The position numbers and the translations under genes were made by a program. The notes under the pieces are model-generated. The model had not been told where the DNA came from and ran no database searches. It was given only the letters and a program-made list of their open reading frames with translations. A stretch of 64,000 nt of DNA. It comes from Sodalis endosymbiont of Henestaris halophilus. Its GTDB lineage: Bacteria > Pseudomonadota > Gammaproteobacteria > Enterobacterales > Enterobacteriaceae. Positions within the stretch are counted from its first letter, which is position 1. Each line of letters begins with the position of its first letter. Location of the stretch: positions 1,054,001 through 1,118,000 of the forward strand of contig NZ_LT897836.1 of the NCBI RefSeq assembly GCF_900161835.1. The letters are read 5' to 3'. This document shows, one piece after another, positions 42,897 through 56,274 of this stretch.

Positions 42897-43616
42897 TTAT
42901 GTATTCTCCATATTAGCAAATTGAGACAAAAAGCAGCGAGCAAACGCAAAATCTTCCGGGCAAGTCACTTTAATGTTGTCTGCTCGCCCCGGAACCAACA
43001 ACGGTGCGTAGCCACAATATTCTATTGCCGAGGCTTCATCGGTCACTACTGCACCTTCTGCAATAGCCCGTTTCAGACAGTTGCTAAGCAGTTCTCGCGC
43101 AAACAACTGAGGCGTAAACGCATGCCATAAATCCTCGCGCTCGACAGTGCTTGCAATAATTCTCGTACTAGTCATTGCGCGTTTTATTGTGTCGCGCACC
43201 GGCGACGCCAGTAACCCACCTACATCTGTATGATTCTTAATTGCTAGCAGGCGTTGCAAATCATTTTGATGCAGACAGGGACGCACGGCATCGTGCACTA
43301 ACACCCAAGATGCTGTGCGTGTGTGACGCATAGCAGCCATGACTGAGTCGACGCGCTCTGATCCACCGGTGACTACGCTTACTCGCGGATCGGTTGCTAC
43401 CGGTAATTGGTGATACCAACGATCCGTCGGACTGATTGCCACGATGGCCTCGCGGATGCAAAATTGTCGCAGTAGCACGCCGATAGCGTGCTCAAGAATA
43501 GTTTTATCACCGATAGTGAGGTATTGTTTGGGTAAAGTAGTTTGCATGCGTCTGCCAATTCCAGCTGCCGGTAATATGGCGATAACGTCAGAAACAGGTT
43601 CTACGAATAATGTCAT
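42897..43616 (-). CDS. ispD: CDP-ME synthase IspD
   Basis: Transfers CMP to methylerythritol phosphate in the non-mevalonate pathway. The 239 residues begin with the nucleotide-binding loop [19 protein letters not shown] (about 14-32) and carry [10 protein letters not shown] and [14 protein letters not shown]. The start ATG at 43616 is 7 bp after the ftsB stop. The ftsB-ispD-ispF run is as in E. coli. The isoprenoid products feed undecaprenyl carriers and miaA. Confidence 0.96.
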   Translation of the reverse strand: MTLFVEPVSDVIAILPAAGIGRRMQTTLPKQYLTIGDKTILEHAIGVLLRQFCIREAIVAISPTDRWYHQLPVATDPRVSVVTGGSERVDSVMAAMRHTRTASWVLVHDAVRPCLHQNDLQRLLAIKNHTDVGGLLASPVRDTIKRAMTSTRIIASTVEREDLWHAFTPQLFARELLSNCLKRAIAEGAVVTDEASAIEYCGYAPLLVPGRADNIKVTCPEDFAFARCFLSQFANMENT

Positions 43617-43623
43617 TATTGAC

Positions 43624-43923
43624 TTATTGCGTGGCTGGTATTTGTTTTCTCTGTTCCGGTACTAGGCGATAAAATGTTTCACCCGTCTTAATCATACCAA
43701 GCTCATTGCGTGAACGTTCCTCAATAGCTTCTTGCCCATAGATTAAATCATCAATTTCGGTAAAAAGTTGAGAGTTCCTCGCTTTGAGTTGCGAGTTGTT
43801 CATTTCTTTTGCCGCAACATCGCTCTTGATGCGCACTAAATCTTGCATACCGTTTTTACCTAACCATAGCGAATACTGTAGCCAACTGAGTAATATTACT
43901 AATAATAACGTAAGTTTATTCAT
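43624..43923 (-). CDS. ftsB: Cell division protein FtsB
   Basis: Small bitopic inner-membrane protein of the FtsQBL divisome complex. The 99 residues have one membrane helix near the N-terminus (about 4-21) followed by a periplasmic leucine-zipper coiled coil (about 28-65) and the short C-terminal part that binds FtsQ. Length is close to E. coli (103). It is the first gene of the ftsB-ispD-ispF unit. Confidence 0.94.
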   Translation of the reverse strand: MNKLTLLLVILLSWLQYSLWLGKNGMQDLVRIKSDVAAKEMNNSQLKARNSQLFTEIDDLIYGQEAIEERSRNELGMIKTGETFYRLVPEQRKQIPATQ

Positions 43924-46317
43924 TTTAACATTTAATTTTTATCACACTATTATATCATAATTGTGCGTTTTAACTTCATAATATCGGATAAATGTCTCTG
44001 CAAATCTGCATTTGCTTGCAGTGCAGATAATTTTTTCTGATAAAATGCCTAATATCTTGCCTTTCTAAAAGATAGTTGATAGATGCTATAGCCAAAATAG
44101 GCAAAACCATAGATAAATCAGTGCCGTTAAATATAATTCACGACCTCGTCGTATTCTATACTATGTTGCTAGTAATATGCACATAGACAGATAGCATTAT
44201 AAAACAACTACCTCTAAAACAAGGAAATAAGAAAACAAGAAAACAAGAAAACAAGGAATTTAACGCTAAATTGCAGGATAGGTGCAACTAAAAATCAAAT
44301 CAATAAAAGTTAACTTTAACGATGATAGTAAATTTACCACTCGATTCAGCGCCGACTTTTGATGAATAGCGTTAAATTATGTATAATGCAAGCAACCAAC
44401 AGCGTTATAGAGGCATGATATGATAAAGTAAACAAAAGGTAGGTTTCATATCGTACACCGCTGCTGCTTTGACGCAATTAAAGTGGTAAGCAGAATAAGA
44501 TTAATATTCAATACCAGCCGTGTTACCTAGCCCATTCGAGCGGATATTTTCACATCTTTTACCATTGCTGATTTTCAGATCATGGCAAAACTGTTTTTTA
44601 GACCTATTATTGCTGTTTAATAATGGGTGCTCATGCAAGCTAATGTGGCACTTGCTATTCCTATTTTTTACGAATGAATTTGTAGAAACATACAAGACCG
44701 ATACACCACAGCACCGCGCCTTGATGTTTATTTTATATCTTGATATTTTAAAAATTAATGTAGTACACAGTGGTTTTTGTTTGATAACTCAAACAAATTT
44801 CCTAGTTTATCGATTACTATTTACCTATCCAGAAAATAGCTCGCTCCTCAATAGAGGCAGTGACCGTGCTGAATAGATGTCAGTACAAAATTAAATTCAT
44901 CGTATGTGCCATCGTAGTTTACGATAGACGTCTTGCAACAGTTAGCGCACAAAGCCGTTGGTGTTAGAGTGCTCGTGTAGTCTTTATTAATTAAGCCTGA
45001 CCTCATCACTAGCTGGTATCCGGTAATCTAAACTAGATTGATCTGAGTGTTTTATACCGTTAGTAGCGTTTTTGCTGGTATTTATCAGTCGACTTCCTAA
45101 ATTAATAGCGATAAAATCAGACTGGAAAACAGAATTTTTATTCTCTAATCCTGTCGCCATGTTACCGACTAGCTACGAGAATTTTAGATTAGTTTAAATA
45201 TTGCGCTGGTAAGCGCATCGGTTGTTTCTTACTCAGGTTAATTACTGCTATGTTATTTTAGCACATAAAAAACGTGATCACGGCATATATTTGTTAGAAA
45301 GTATGTTCAGAAGAAGCTGTAGTGACCACTTTTATCGCCTTACAGCGCCAATAACATCACGCAAGTAAATTTATGAAGCAAAGACAATCTTGGCGGATAC
45401 TCTCGAATAACTGTTGTTAAAAGATACTAGATTAATCTTGTTAATCGCTACGACCAAATGATCTATACCCCAACAAGATGTTAAAACTTTAGCGTTAGAT
45501 CTAGTCCAGCACACCTTTGCTTGCATTAATACTCAGGATGCCTAGTATCAAATAAAAGCACTGGTGACCAAATTACGGGCAAACGATAAATTTGTTCTCT
45601 CTCGGTAGAGACAGAACGATATATGACATTAATAATTATTTCCTCTGTTCACACTGAACCTACAGGTTGTCAACGTTAAAGAAGATGCTTATGCTGTCAT
45701 AACTACTGCTGTAAGTCAAAAGACAGTTAAATTTATTTAATGCTGTTGCAATTGCAGATATTTTTACCCTGCAATGCAGTTTATTTAAGATAAATTATTA
45801 ATGCAATTATAATATTAGCATGTTATGCGTACAGTACGTTACTGTGTCGTTTAGCGGCTAATCGCTGAGTATGCAAAAGTGCCTACGCTGTGTTATTCAA
45901 AAGCGTAGATCACAGATATAAAAGTCGGTTATCATAACCTTCATGGCAGTTCACTACTGTTTTGCGATTATTATTCCGATATCGCGGCACTAAGTGATAC
46001 TGGTAAGGGCTAATATCAGCGATCCTTAGCCGTATAGCTACTTAAAAACTACCTGATCTGCCTCATCTTGCATTTCGCAGGACACTCATACAGATAAATA
46101 AAGATCACTGTTCATTAAATAAGTAGCCCCTTATTCCTGGGTAGTTAGGAATAAGTTTATTAAACGAGTTATATAGAATAAAGCTATATATTGTCAGTCC
46201 ACCCAAAATTGCTAGCAGTTTATCTTCATTATGAATAAAAAACTATCGGTTCTGACTAGAACGTTTTCAGGATTACTAAAAGGTAGGCTAAACAGCGCAT
46301 TAGAGTCGATGCTGATT
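43924..46317. other. 2.4-kb non-coding region between ftsB and eno
   Basis: No intact gene. The 118-codon open frame at 44520-44876 is rich in F, L and C and matches nothing known to me. At about 45260-45600 the plus strand has decayed but protein-like frames (for example DLVQHTFACINTQDA, then KALVTKLRANDKFVLSR after one stop), which look like a dead gene that I cannot name. Confidence 0.55.
45260..45600 (+). pseudogene. Unassigned decayed coding sequence
   Basis: One plus-strand frame reads long protein-like stretches separated by single stops: IYLLESMFRRSCSDHFYRL, YEAKTILADTLE, LALDLVQHTFACINTQDA and YQIKALVTKLRANDKFVLSR. The composition looks like coding DNA, unlike its surroundings. I do not recognise the family. 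In E. coli this interval is not conserved between ftsB and eno, so synteny gives no hint. Confidence 0.3.
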
Positions 46318-47619
46318 TTACACCTGGTTTTTTACTTCACTTAGACCGTTAAATTGCGCGCGATCACCTAGGGCTTCTTCGATACGAAGAAGCTGGTTGT
46401 ATTTTGCAACGCGATCGGAGCGGCTCATAGAGCCGGTTTTGATCTGACCAGCAGAGGTTCCTACTGCTAGGTCTGCAATCGTTGCGTCTTCAGTTTCTCC
46501 GGAACGGTGGGAAATGATGGTTGTATAACCGGCATCCTTAGCCATATTTATCGCCGCCAGCGTTTCAGTCAGCGAACCAATCTGGTTCAATTTAATCAGA
46601 ATCGAGTTAGCTATACCCTGGTCGATACCTTTTTTTAAGATTTTGGTATTGGTGACAAATAGATCGTCGCCTACCACTTGGATTGTTTTGCCCAGCAGTT
46701 TTGTTAGGTAAGAAAAACCAGCCCAGTCTGACTCGTTCAGACCATCTTCAATTGAAACTATTGGATACTGTTGACTCAGATCTTTTAGGTAATGCGTAAA
46801 TTCCTGTGAGGTAAATATCATACCTTCACTTTTCAAGTTGTAATTGCCTGTAGATTCTTCAAATAATTCAGAAGCCGCACAGTCTATAGCCAGAGTGATG
46901 TCCTGACCAAGCACGTAATCAGATTGTTCGACCGCTTCTTTGATAATTGCAAAAGCAGCAGCGTTGGATTCTAGATTTGGTGCATAACCGCCTTCGTCAC
47001 CGACAGCGGTGTTCATGCCTTTGCTTTTTAAAACCTTTGCCAAGTTGTGGAACACTTCTGAACCCATACGTACCGCTTCTTTTAAGGTTGTCGCTCCGAT
47101 CGGCTGAATCATGAACTCCTGAATATCTACGTTGTTATTAGCATGTTTACCGCCGTTGATGATATTTATCATCGGTAAGGGCATAGAAAATTTTCCGGAG
47201 GTGCCATTCAACTCAGCAATATGCGCATACAAAGGCATGCCTTTGTATGCGGCGGCAGCTTTGGCGGCAGCTAAAGACACAGCCAGAATGGCGTTAGCAC
47301 CAAATTTGGATTTATTTTCGGTACCGTCTAGATCAATCATGGTTTTATCCAACGCTGCTTGATCTTTGGCGTCTTGACCAGTGATAGCTTGAGCGATAGG
47401 ATAGTTCACAGCCCCCACCGCTTTGGTGACGCCTTTACCCAGGAAACGAGATTTGTCCCCGTCGCGCAGCTCGAGCGCTTCACGTGAACCAGTAGAGGCG
47501 CCAGATGGCGCGGCAGCCATCCCAACGAAACCACTTTCCAGGTGTATTTCTGCTTCTACCGTTGGATTGCCGCGTGAATCGATGATTTCACGGCCAATAA
47601 TTTTTACAATTTTAGACAT
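46318..47619 (-). CDS. eno: Enolase
   Basis: Interconverts 2-phosphoglycerate and phosphoenolpyruvate; in E. coli it also scaffolds the RNA degradosome. The 433 residues (E. coli 432) begin [20 protein letters not shown] and carry the loop [13 protein letters not shown]-like ([19 protein letters not shown]), [10 protein letters not shown], the metal ligands in [10 protein letters not shown] and GDDLFVTN, and the signature [20 protein letters not shown] precedes the ATG. It follows pyrG by 80 bp, the E. coli order. The product also supplies phosphoenolpyruvate for AroF. Confidence 0.98.
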   Translation of the reverse strand: MSKIVKIIGREIIDSRGNPTVEAEIHLESGFVGMAAAPSGASTGSREALELRDGDKSRFLGKGVTKAVGAVNYPIAQAITGQDAKDQAALDKTMIDLDGTENKSKFGANAILAVSLAAAKAAAAYKGMPLYAHIAELNGTSGKFSMPLPMINIINGGKHANNNVDIQEFMIQPIGATTLKEAVRMGSEVFHNLAKVLKSKGMNTAVGDEGGYAPNLESNAAAFAIIKEAVEQSDYVLGQDITLAIDCAASELFEESTGNYNLKSEGMIFTSQEFTHYLKDLSQQYPIVSIEDGLNESDWAGFSYLTKLLGKTIQVVGDDLFVTNTKILKKGIDQGIANSILIKLNQIGSLTETLAAINMAKDAGYTTIISHRSGETEDATIADLAVGTSAGQIKTGSMSRSDRVAKYNQLLRIEEALGDRAQFNGLSEVKNQV

Positions 47620-47699
47620 TTTTTATTTCCTTAGTACAAGTTAAAACACAATTTCTGTAGGCCCGCAAACCCATATAGCATTTTGACTCTATTGCTTGT

Positions 47700-49772
<2,073 letters not shown>

Positions 49773-50874
49773 TTAGTTAATGTGTAGTTGCCGCGCATCA
49801 ATGATTTCCGGCAATTTATTTAGTTTTAATAACACCTGCCTCAGCACCTGCTGGTTATATATTTCGATCTCTATATCAATCGAGGCCAGTTTTTTTACAT
49901 TGTGTCGGCTGACAACACCGAGCATATTGAGCTTCTCTTTAGCGAGAATGGTCAATATACTTGCGAAATAGTACTAAGCGGCTTGTTTCAGTCATTATGA
50001 TTACTAGAGAATATCCGCTCACAAGTAACTATCTTCCCACACGATGCCCGTAATACGTTACGGCGCATTTATCCTGTAGATCTCTGCTAAATGTTCGCAA
50101 TCATCGCGATGGATGGAAATGCGGCGTCGTTGGGTGATAAAACCGATGACATATCCTCCCTTCTCTGGTATCAGATAGCAGCAGCTAGCGATATGGTTTA
50201 TTAGGTTGACTACCTTTAAATCCATAATACCCGGTAGTTACCTCGGTTGCATGGGCAAAACGGTATTTTCTGAGGAAGCTGGCAATGTACCACCAGCTTA
50301 CATTCCTCTTCCGAACATAAGGTTATGTATCTTTCTCTGCAAGTAATTGACGAATCTGATTAATTCGTACGTCGACGCTACTAATAGCCGCCAACAGTTA
50401 TTCATTAACTGCCTGAACATTGTAACACGGTAATAGCACTATTTTTGTCTCGCACAAATTAATGCCAAATATTTTAGCTCATCTTCTAGCAGTTGGTACC
50501 CGGTAGCTATGTATTTATCCCTATACTGCTTGCGAAATAAGTGATAAATTTTAAAATGCACGTGGTTGGTTATGACATAAACCAAGTTGGTAGTCAGCTA
50601 ATCAGGGCTAGTGTAAGGTTATTGTTAGTGATTATTTTAACTTAATCTCCCATCCAGAATTGATAAGTGAAGCGGAATGATATTCCGCTAATTTTTGGCA
50701 TATATATGCAGCAGTAGCTTACTTTCTTATGAATATGGTAGGCAAACCTCAGTAGTGTAAAGCTAGGGATTAGATCTACAACGTCTCTTTTAGCAGTGAA
50801 ACATATATGCGATGGTCAAATACCTGTAGGGGTACTTCGTCGATCATTTTGCCAACATGCAACATATCTTACTT
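49773..50874 (-). pseudogene. relA: relA 3' half, decayed (TGS-ACT region)
   Basis: Directly after the stop that ends the RelA N-terminal part, the same frame continues with homology broken by stops: KMIDEVPLQVFDHRIYVS for MLDEVRSQVFDDRVYVF of RelA. The last 60 codons (49773-49955) are still open and read ILAKEKLNMLGVVSRHNVKK then IDIEIEIYNQQVL, matching the C-terminal ACT domain. The middle (TGS, helical and zinc-finger parts) is eroded. Confidence 0.85.
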
Positions 50875-52026
50875 TTAAGCAATAAGTCGTCGCAGCCAGG
50901 CAATGCGCTGTTTATAAACAGATCGGATATCGGCTAGAGTGGTATCCCCCTCTTTATATTTCCAGTGTGCGGCAACCCCCAGCTCGGCATATTCATGCAT
51001 TTGGCGCGTGCGAATTTGTATTTCCATAGTTTTGCCGCTTGGGCCAAATATCACAGTATGGATCGATTGATATCCGTTTGACTTAGGGTTTGCGACGTAA
51101 TCGTCAAATTCATCTGGCAAATGGCAAAATTTCATATGCACAATTCCGAGCGCGGTATAGCAGTCCTGCAAATTCTCTACGACCACGCGAACTGCTCGTA
51201 CATCGAATAACTCATAAAATTTTAATGCTTTATTCTGCATTTTTCTCCATATACTATAAATATGTTTAGGCCGTCCGTAGATCTCGGCCTTAACTCCTTC
51301 TTTCTGCAGAGTATTACGTAAGGAAGAGACAAAATACTCGATATATTGTTCGCGGTCGATACGACGCTCGTGCAACAGCTTAGCGATACGCTTGTATTCA
51401 TTAGGATGTAGGTAGCGGAAACAAAAATCTTCTAATTCCCACTTAATCTGGCCAATACCGATGCGATTAGCGAGCGGGGCATAAATATTAGCGCTTTCTG
51501 TTGCCGCTAGCACTCGCTCGTTTTCTGGCGCATCTTTTATCTCTCGTAAATAGGCGATACGTTCGGCGAGCTTTATAACCACACAGCGAAAATCCTCGAC
51601 GATAGCTAGCAGCATGCGTCGTAAATTATCTACCTGATCTTGAGCCATAGAATCATTATGGGTTGTTTTTAATCGGCGGCCAGCATTCATATCGCGCACA
51701 CCACGTACTAATTTAACGATGCTTTTGCCGAATGATGCCTCTAGCATTGTCTCTTCTACTACGCCAATATCCGCAAGCGGGAACAATAGTGCAGCACTCA
51801 GACTATCGTTATCCATACTGATCATGGACAGAATTTCTACCATTTCAATACCGCGCCGTAGCAGCAAGGTAGCATCTTGACGGTCTTTGCATTGCTGCTC
51901 GCAGTAGCGCAAAGTGGTAGTCAGCTGTTCACTTGATTGCGGATTAGCAAGGCCAAAACCGACCACCCAGTCGTCCACGACAAATTTGCCTGACGGGTTT
52001 AAATGTGCACTTCTTACCGTAACCAT
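50875..52026 (-). CDS. relA: Truncated RelA: (p)ppGpp synthetase half
   Basis: RelA makes (p)ppGpp from ATP and GDP/GTP when uncharged tRNA reaches the ribosome. The start at 52026 (MVTVRSAHL) has GAGGGAG upstream and matches E. coli. The product is 383 residues instead of 744, ending ...RIAWLRRLIA at a TAA where E. coli has tryptophan. It keeps the inactive hydrolase domain (FP for HD in LLFPLAD) and the whole synthetase domain: YGRPKHIYSIWRKM, D275 (FDVRAVR), YQSIHT and E335 (MEIQIRT). No other stop or frameshift is seen in 383 codons, whereas the 3' half is full of them, so the N-terminal half appears under selection. Similar N-terminal fragments of Rel proteins are known to synthesise alarmone without the ribosome. 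Confidence 0.88.
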   Translation of the reverse strand: MVTVRSAHLNPSGKFVVDDWVVGFGLANPQSSEQLTTTLRYCEQQCKDRQDATLLLRRGIEMVEILSMISMDNDSLSAALLFPLADIGVVEETMLEASFGKSIVKLVRGVRDMNAGRRLKTTHNDSMAQDQVDNLRRMLLAIVEDFRCVVIKLAERIAYLREIKDAPENERVLAATESANIYAPLANRIGIGQIKWELEDFCFRYLHPNEYKRIAKLLHERRIDREQYIEYFVSSLRNTLQKEGVKAEIYGRPKHIYSIWRKMQNKALKFYELFDVRAVRVVVENLQDCYTALGIVHMKFCHLPDEFDDYVANPKSNGYQSIHTVIFGPSGKTMEIQIRTRQMHEYAELGVAAHWKYKEGDTTLADIRSVYKQRIAWLRRLIA

Positions 52027-52049
52027 ACACACTCCCTCTCTTACAGAGA

Positions 52050-52960
52050 TGCTGGAACGTTGTGTAAATAACATCATCGATTCAAAATTAATGATATGCG
52101 GAAATATATCCAGCATCTCCTGGCATCCCATTGTTGTAATAGCCAGCCGCCAATAAAATTTTTTCTGTCCGCGGCACAAGTAACGCAAGTTTTAGAAAAC
52201 GTAGACAATGTTATGCGAATCATATGCCGCTAATGGAATATCACGCTAATCAAGCTTTCATTTACAGCTTCAAGCAATATGTGATTAAATCAGCCCGCGA
52301 CATACGGGCTCATTGCATGATGCACGACATCATGTTCAAGAGTTTTTTGAAAATGCTTGTTGTTTGCTAAATGGCTCATGGACATTATTTGTCCATGAGC
52401 TAACAGTGGGGCATCTATCTTAATGCTGGCGCCGGATGCTAATACAGATACTGAATACTCATTATGCTAGTTGATCTTTTAATTAATCTGAATGCAGTTG
52501 TGCGGAATAAAAAATATTGTTAGTGCATCTAGAACTGATAAATAGTAGCTCGCTAAGCACAGGCATTTAATCCGTGCACTATCAAGCGCCATCAGTGGAA
52601 CGCTATCTACTTACCTTTCGCTATCGTAGTTTTATATAATGGCAAATACCGAATACTCCAAACTTTCCGTACCATAGCAAAATGGTGTGATGAGACACTC
52701 TCTAGTGATGGCTGCAAAATCATGCAGGCTTTAAATATCGTATAAAGCATACAACTTTGCCTATCGTAACTCATACTAAGTTCGTAGGTTTTAGGATGTA
52801 ATTCCCTTACTTAAGCGTAGCGCGTAAGCTGACGGTAATCATAGATACTGCATTTAATTTGCGTCACCAAAACATCGACTTTTCGGCTATTTGTGCGTAA
52901 ACAACTGCTTTATCTTGGCTTTGATGCGTTGACTATATTATTAATGCCCTTGTCTTATTC
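52050..52960 (-). pseudogene. rlmD: rlmD remnant (23S rRNA U1939 methyltransferase)
   Basis: Upstream of relA on the same strand, the frame that runs into relA ends MLDIFPHIINFESMMLFTQR, matching the C-terminus MLDMFPHTGHLESMVLFSR of RlmD. Further upstream VLASGASIKIDAPLLAHGQ then LEHDVVHHAMSPYVA follows LATQAASVVGVEGVPALVEKGQ then LEEDVTKQPWA. Stops interrupt it and the catalytic region is lost. The rlmD-relA order is that of E. coli. Confidence 0.75.
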
Positions 52961-54284
52961 TACTGACAGATGTTGCACAAGCCATAATGGGGCAACAACG
53001 GTAAGTGACCCGAAGTTGGGAGTATTGTGCACAGCAAACTACTTCACTTACTGCCGCGCTTATCCTCAGTAATACATATCTCAGACTGTTTACCCAGCAA
53101 GAGCCCGTGTATGAACATGGACTTGCCTATGCAGACTTACCCACAATACAATTTGCTAAAATGCATCCGATTAGCCGCAAACAGGATTAGTATTATCCTC
53201 TCCCTACTGGTTTCCAAGCGCCGATTTGCAAATAAAAATAGCACCATAAAATTTCAAAAACATCTTTGCGACATTAACCTAAAACCATTCTTCTATAGCC
53301 TATCCATGACTTAAATAGGAATGATTTGCGTGCAGATCAAGGAGGATATTGATCACAATCAGGCTTCCCTTTTCCACATGGAATTAATGATTAGTGCTTG
53401 TTCTTTGCTAAAAACCATAACAAGCATCAGTATCAGTTAATTAACGATCCCGCTAATTTTATTAGAGTTTCTGGAGTTGTTCAACAAACACGGCATGACA
53501 TTTCACAATTGCAAATTAGTGCGCTGACTGATTAATCTTTTATAGTGCTATTATCTTTATAGTGTGCGCTTTATTAAATAGTGTGCTTAATACCTGGCTA
53601 AATCTATTACGTTTGGTTTCGTAGCTGATTTCATAATCACACTCATAGTATGTGAGGATAATTTATTGAACGGCGATCTATCTAATAAAACCAAAGGCGA
53701 TTTTACATCTATTCGATAAACTTGACCTTAAACACATAGCTTTCAATTACCATAAGGCTTAGATTCACATCAAAATCCGCGTTATTTATCGCTTTCGTTG
53801 TTAAACGAATAAAATCATAAATTTTTATTAGTATAAAAAGTTATAAAGTTAAGAAAATTTTAATTTCATTATCTGCAACCTACATCCACGTTGTGGTAAA
53901 TGTAAAGTTACTTAATCACAATACTAAAGTTATTTGGCATGATTATTTCTGAATAGATCGTAACGCAAGATAAGCCTCATAGAATATAGTTGGAATGCAG
54001 TGCTTATAAGCATAAATTGATAGCTACTACACACTAAGTTGTGTATATACGAGCTTATGAAGCTATATAAGTTAAAGATAAAATTATAACACGCGACAGA
54101 TAATCATACTCGCTTAGCACTTACCTGAGTTCATATTTATCACCTAAAGCAACCAGTTACAACTGACTTGTTTGACTTTCCGCTTTGGTCTATAGAACAA
54201 CATAAAATGTTGAGTATTTTCTGTGATGCAAAAATGATCTGCGAAGCAATGCTCATCTTCACTACCTACTAAGCGATGGTAATA
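52961..54284. other. Non-coding DNA between rlmD and pncC remnants
   Basis: Holds the eroded 5' part of rlmD and of pncC in reading order, but neither is legible. The open frames at 53005-53190 and 53027-53314 match nothing known to me. Confidence 0.5.
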
Positions 54285-54475
54285 TAAGTTATGGGCAATC
54301 CCGTCAGCAGTACGTTTAAAAAAACCGGAAGACACGCGTTATGGCTCGGTTTTGCTACCTCAGATGACGAGTTATTTTCTGGTTTATGCATTTTGAGAGA
54401 AACAGAGGCACATAGCGTTATTAGGTAGTACTTTCTCTTTCACAACATTTCTTGCGCACTTTTATGTAATACGCC
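54285..54475 (+). pseudogene. pncC: pncC remnant (nicotinamide mononucleotide deamidase)
   Basis: A plus-strand frame reads KKTGRHALWLGFATSDDELFS then LRETEAHSVIR, resembling EKPVGTVWFAFATARGEG then FSGDRDAVRRQ at the C-terminus of PncC. The gene lies directly before recA in E. coli, as here. Confidence 0.6.
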
Positions 54476-54478
54476 TGA

Positions 54479-54498
54479 TTCTGTATATTTATACAGTA
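54479..54498 (+). promoter_or_regulatory. LexA (SOS) box upstream of dead recA
   Basis: TTCTGTATATTTATACAGTA fits the LexA consensus TACTGTATATATATACAGTA at 18 of 20 positions and has the essential CTGT-N8-ACAG exactly. It stands 66 bp before the recA start, the expected place for the recA operator. Confidence 0.85.
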
Positions 54499-54563
54499 TA
54501 CTTAATCTAGCTAGTTACATATCGTTAGTAAAAGATAATAACATCACCCCACGATTGAGAGGA

Positions 54564-55625
54564 ATGTCATTGACTTTTAATAAAAAACAAAATCATTAGC
54601 AACAGCGCTGAGCCAAAGTGAAAATCGGCAAATATTTTATCTTACGTTTAGGTAAAGATCAAACTATGAGTATCGAAAAAATATCCATAAGTTATTTTCT
54701 CTAAATATCGCAATGACTGCAGCTGAGATGCAGATAGTACTGTATCATTGCAGGTTTATGGTCGGGAATTATCTAGTAAAGGTACTTTAGCTCAACAGAG
54801 CATCTCAGTAGAAACATGCGCAGGACAAAAAATCTGCGTTTTTATCGATACTGAATGCAATTTCATGCTTTTACGTTGAAAATTTCAGCGTAGACATCAA
54901 TAATCATTTGCATTTCTAAATAAACAACGGCCAAAACATTTGAAAACCTGGGATGCTTTGACTTTATCAAGGGTGATAAAAGTTATCATAGTTGATTATA
55001 TTAGCGATACGGATGTCGAAGCAGAAATTGAAGGTAATATCAGCGATTCGTATATAAATCTGTCTGAATAGCTAATGATGAACTGGACGATGCTAAAACC
55101 ACAGGGAAATTTGGTAAATACGAATACGTTAATTATAGATCTTCATAACGATTGTTGTCATATTCGATAATCCGCAAAACACTACAGAGGCATTACTGAT
55201 GCGTAATTTTACGCATCGTTTTCTATAATACCGGCTGTAATAAACTAGTTAGAGCTGGCATTTAATGATGCGTAATAAAACTTGGGTCACATTGTAGAAT
55301 AAAATTACGACACCGTTCAAATAAGCCAAAATTTAGATTGTTTACTGTGAAAATTATCAATAAGTTACAGTGCACTTGTCGATCTGAGAGTCAAGCAAAA
55401 TTGCTACTAAAAGATAAAACGGGTGCTTAATAGCCTACTGTGATAAAATTTAGCAAAACAAGAAAAATCCCTGCTTTTTCGTGGAATTCTACTATAATCG
55501 TTAGTAGTAATAAAAAATACGCACGCATATTGCGCTACAAAACCGATGGTAACAATCTTAATAGAAATGTAATAATCAATAATGAAGTTGCTAGTGAAAG
55601 TAGAGATTTAATAGATTGGCTATGA
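54564..55625 (+). pseudogene. recA: recA, dead recombinase gene
   Basis: From ATG 54564 the frames follow RecA: FNKKQNH for ENKQKAL; KYFILRLGKDQTMSIEKIS for GSIMRLGEDRSMDVETIS; YGRELSSKGTLAQQ (P-loop destroyed; family YGPESSGKTTLTLQ); KICVFIDTECN for TCAFIDAEHA; KVIIVDYISDTDVEAEIEGN for [29 protein letters not shown] for KNKIAAPFK. Stops are frequent. The span from ATG to the TGA at 55625 is 1062 bp, the same as E. coli recA, so indels nearly cancel. Without RecA there is no homologous recombination or SOS response, unless another copy exists. Confidence 0.92.
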
Positions 55626-55839
55626 GGCACGATCCCAACTACGTAGCGTTAGGTTGCTGACGCAGTCGGTCTGCATACCCTAACTATACTTTGGAGGCTG
55701 TTTTTATTCCACGATAAAAGTTCAACGGAGCTGCTGCATTAATCTAAGCTGGGGGCTGTTGATAGCAAGAGCTATTACTTGCGTGAGCAATACACGCTTA
55801 TACGCAATACCAACTTGCATTGCGCGCCAAAACAAGATA

Positions 55840-56115
55840 AAATAAACAATTTGCTTACCTATTATGGCCTATAATAGGTTTTACGATCAGCGTGTGGCTT
55901 GTTGCTATATGAATCTTTTGAGTAAATCATACTATGATCTACAAATTATTCGTATGAAACTGATGCAAAAATTATCACCAAAATGACTTTAATAGGACCT
56001 TCGTCATATTAGTAAAAAATTAAGTAACCGCTATCTGTTAATATGCATACCAAAATCAAAGTACAGCATTATTTTCTATTACTTGGCTTTTGCTATAAAG
56101 TATAATTTATTTATA
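55840..56115 (+). pseudogene. recX: recX remnant (RecA regulator)
   Basis: Between recA and alaS, a plus-strand frame reads NRFYDQRVACCYMNLLSKSY then DLQIIRMKLMQKLSPK, matching SRFVARFIASRSRKGYG then ARIRQELNQKGI of RecX, and later KIKVQHYFLLLGF for KVKIQRFLLYRGY. The recA-recX-alaS order is that of E. coli. Confidence 0.7.
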
Positions 56116-56274
56116 CAATAAATTTGTAAATATATAGTATGGGTGATTGTGCTTTACACTAAAGAAAATTAATCTTCTTCATAATTTTTATGAAGTTAAA
56201 TACTACTATAGTGCCTTATTATTTTGCGCTATTTTATTTACGACTTAATCTTTATGCATTATTTCGGACCAACC

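Noticed and set aside
44520-44876. 118-codon plus-strand open frame
   Set aside because: Composition is AT-driven (F, L, C-rich), there is no ribosome binding site, no recognisable domain, and it lies in decayed DNA.
52291-52400. Cluster of hairpins (agcccg/cgggct, catgatg/catcatg, and an 11-bp stem at 52374-52400)
   Set aside because: The stretch reads as decayed rlmD in one frame, so the stems are most simply chance products within old coding DNA.
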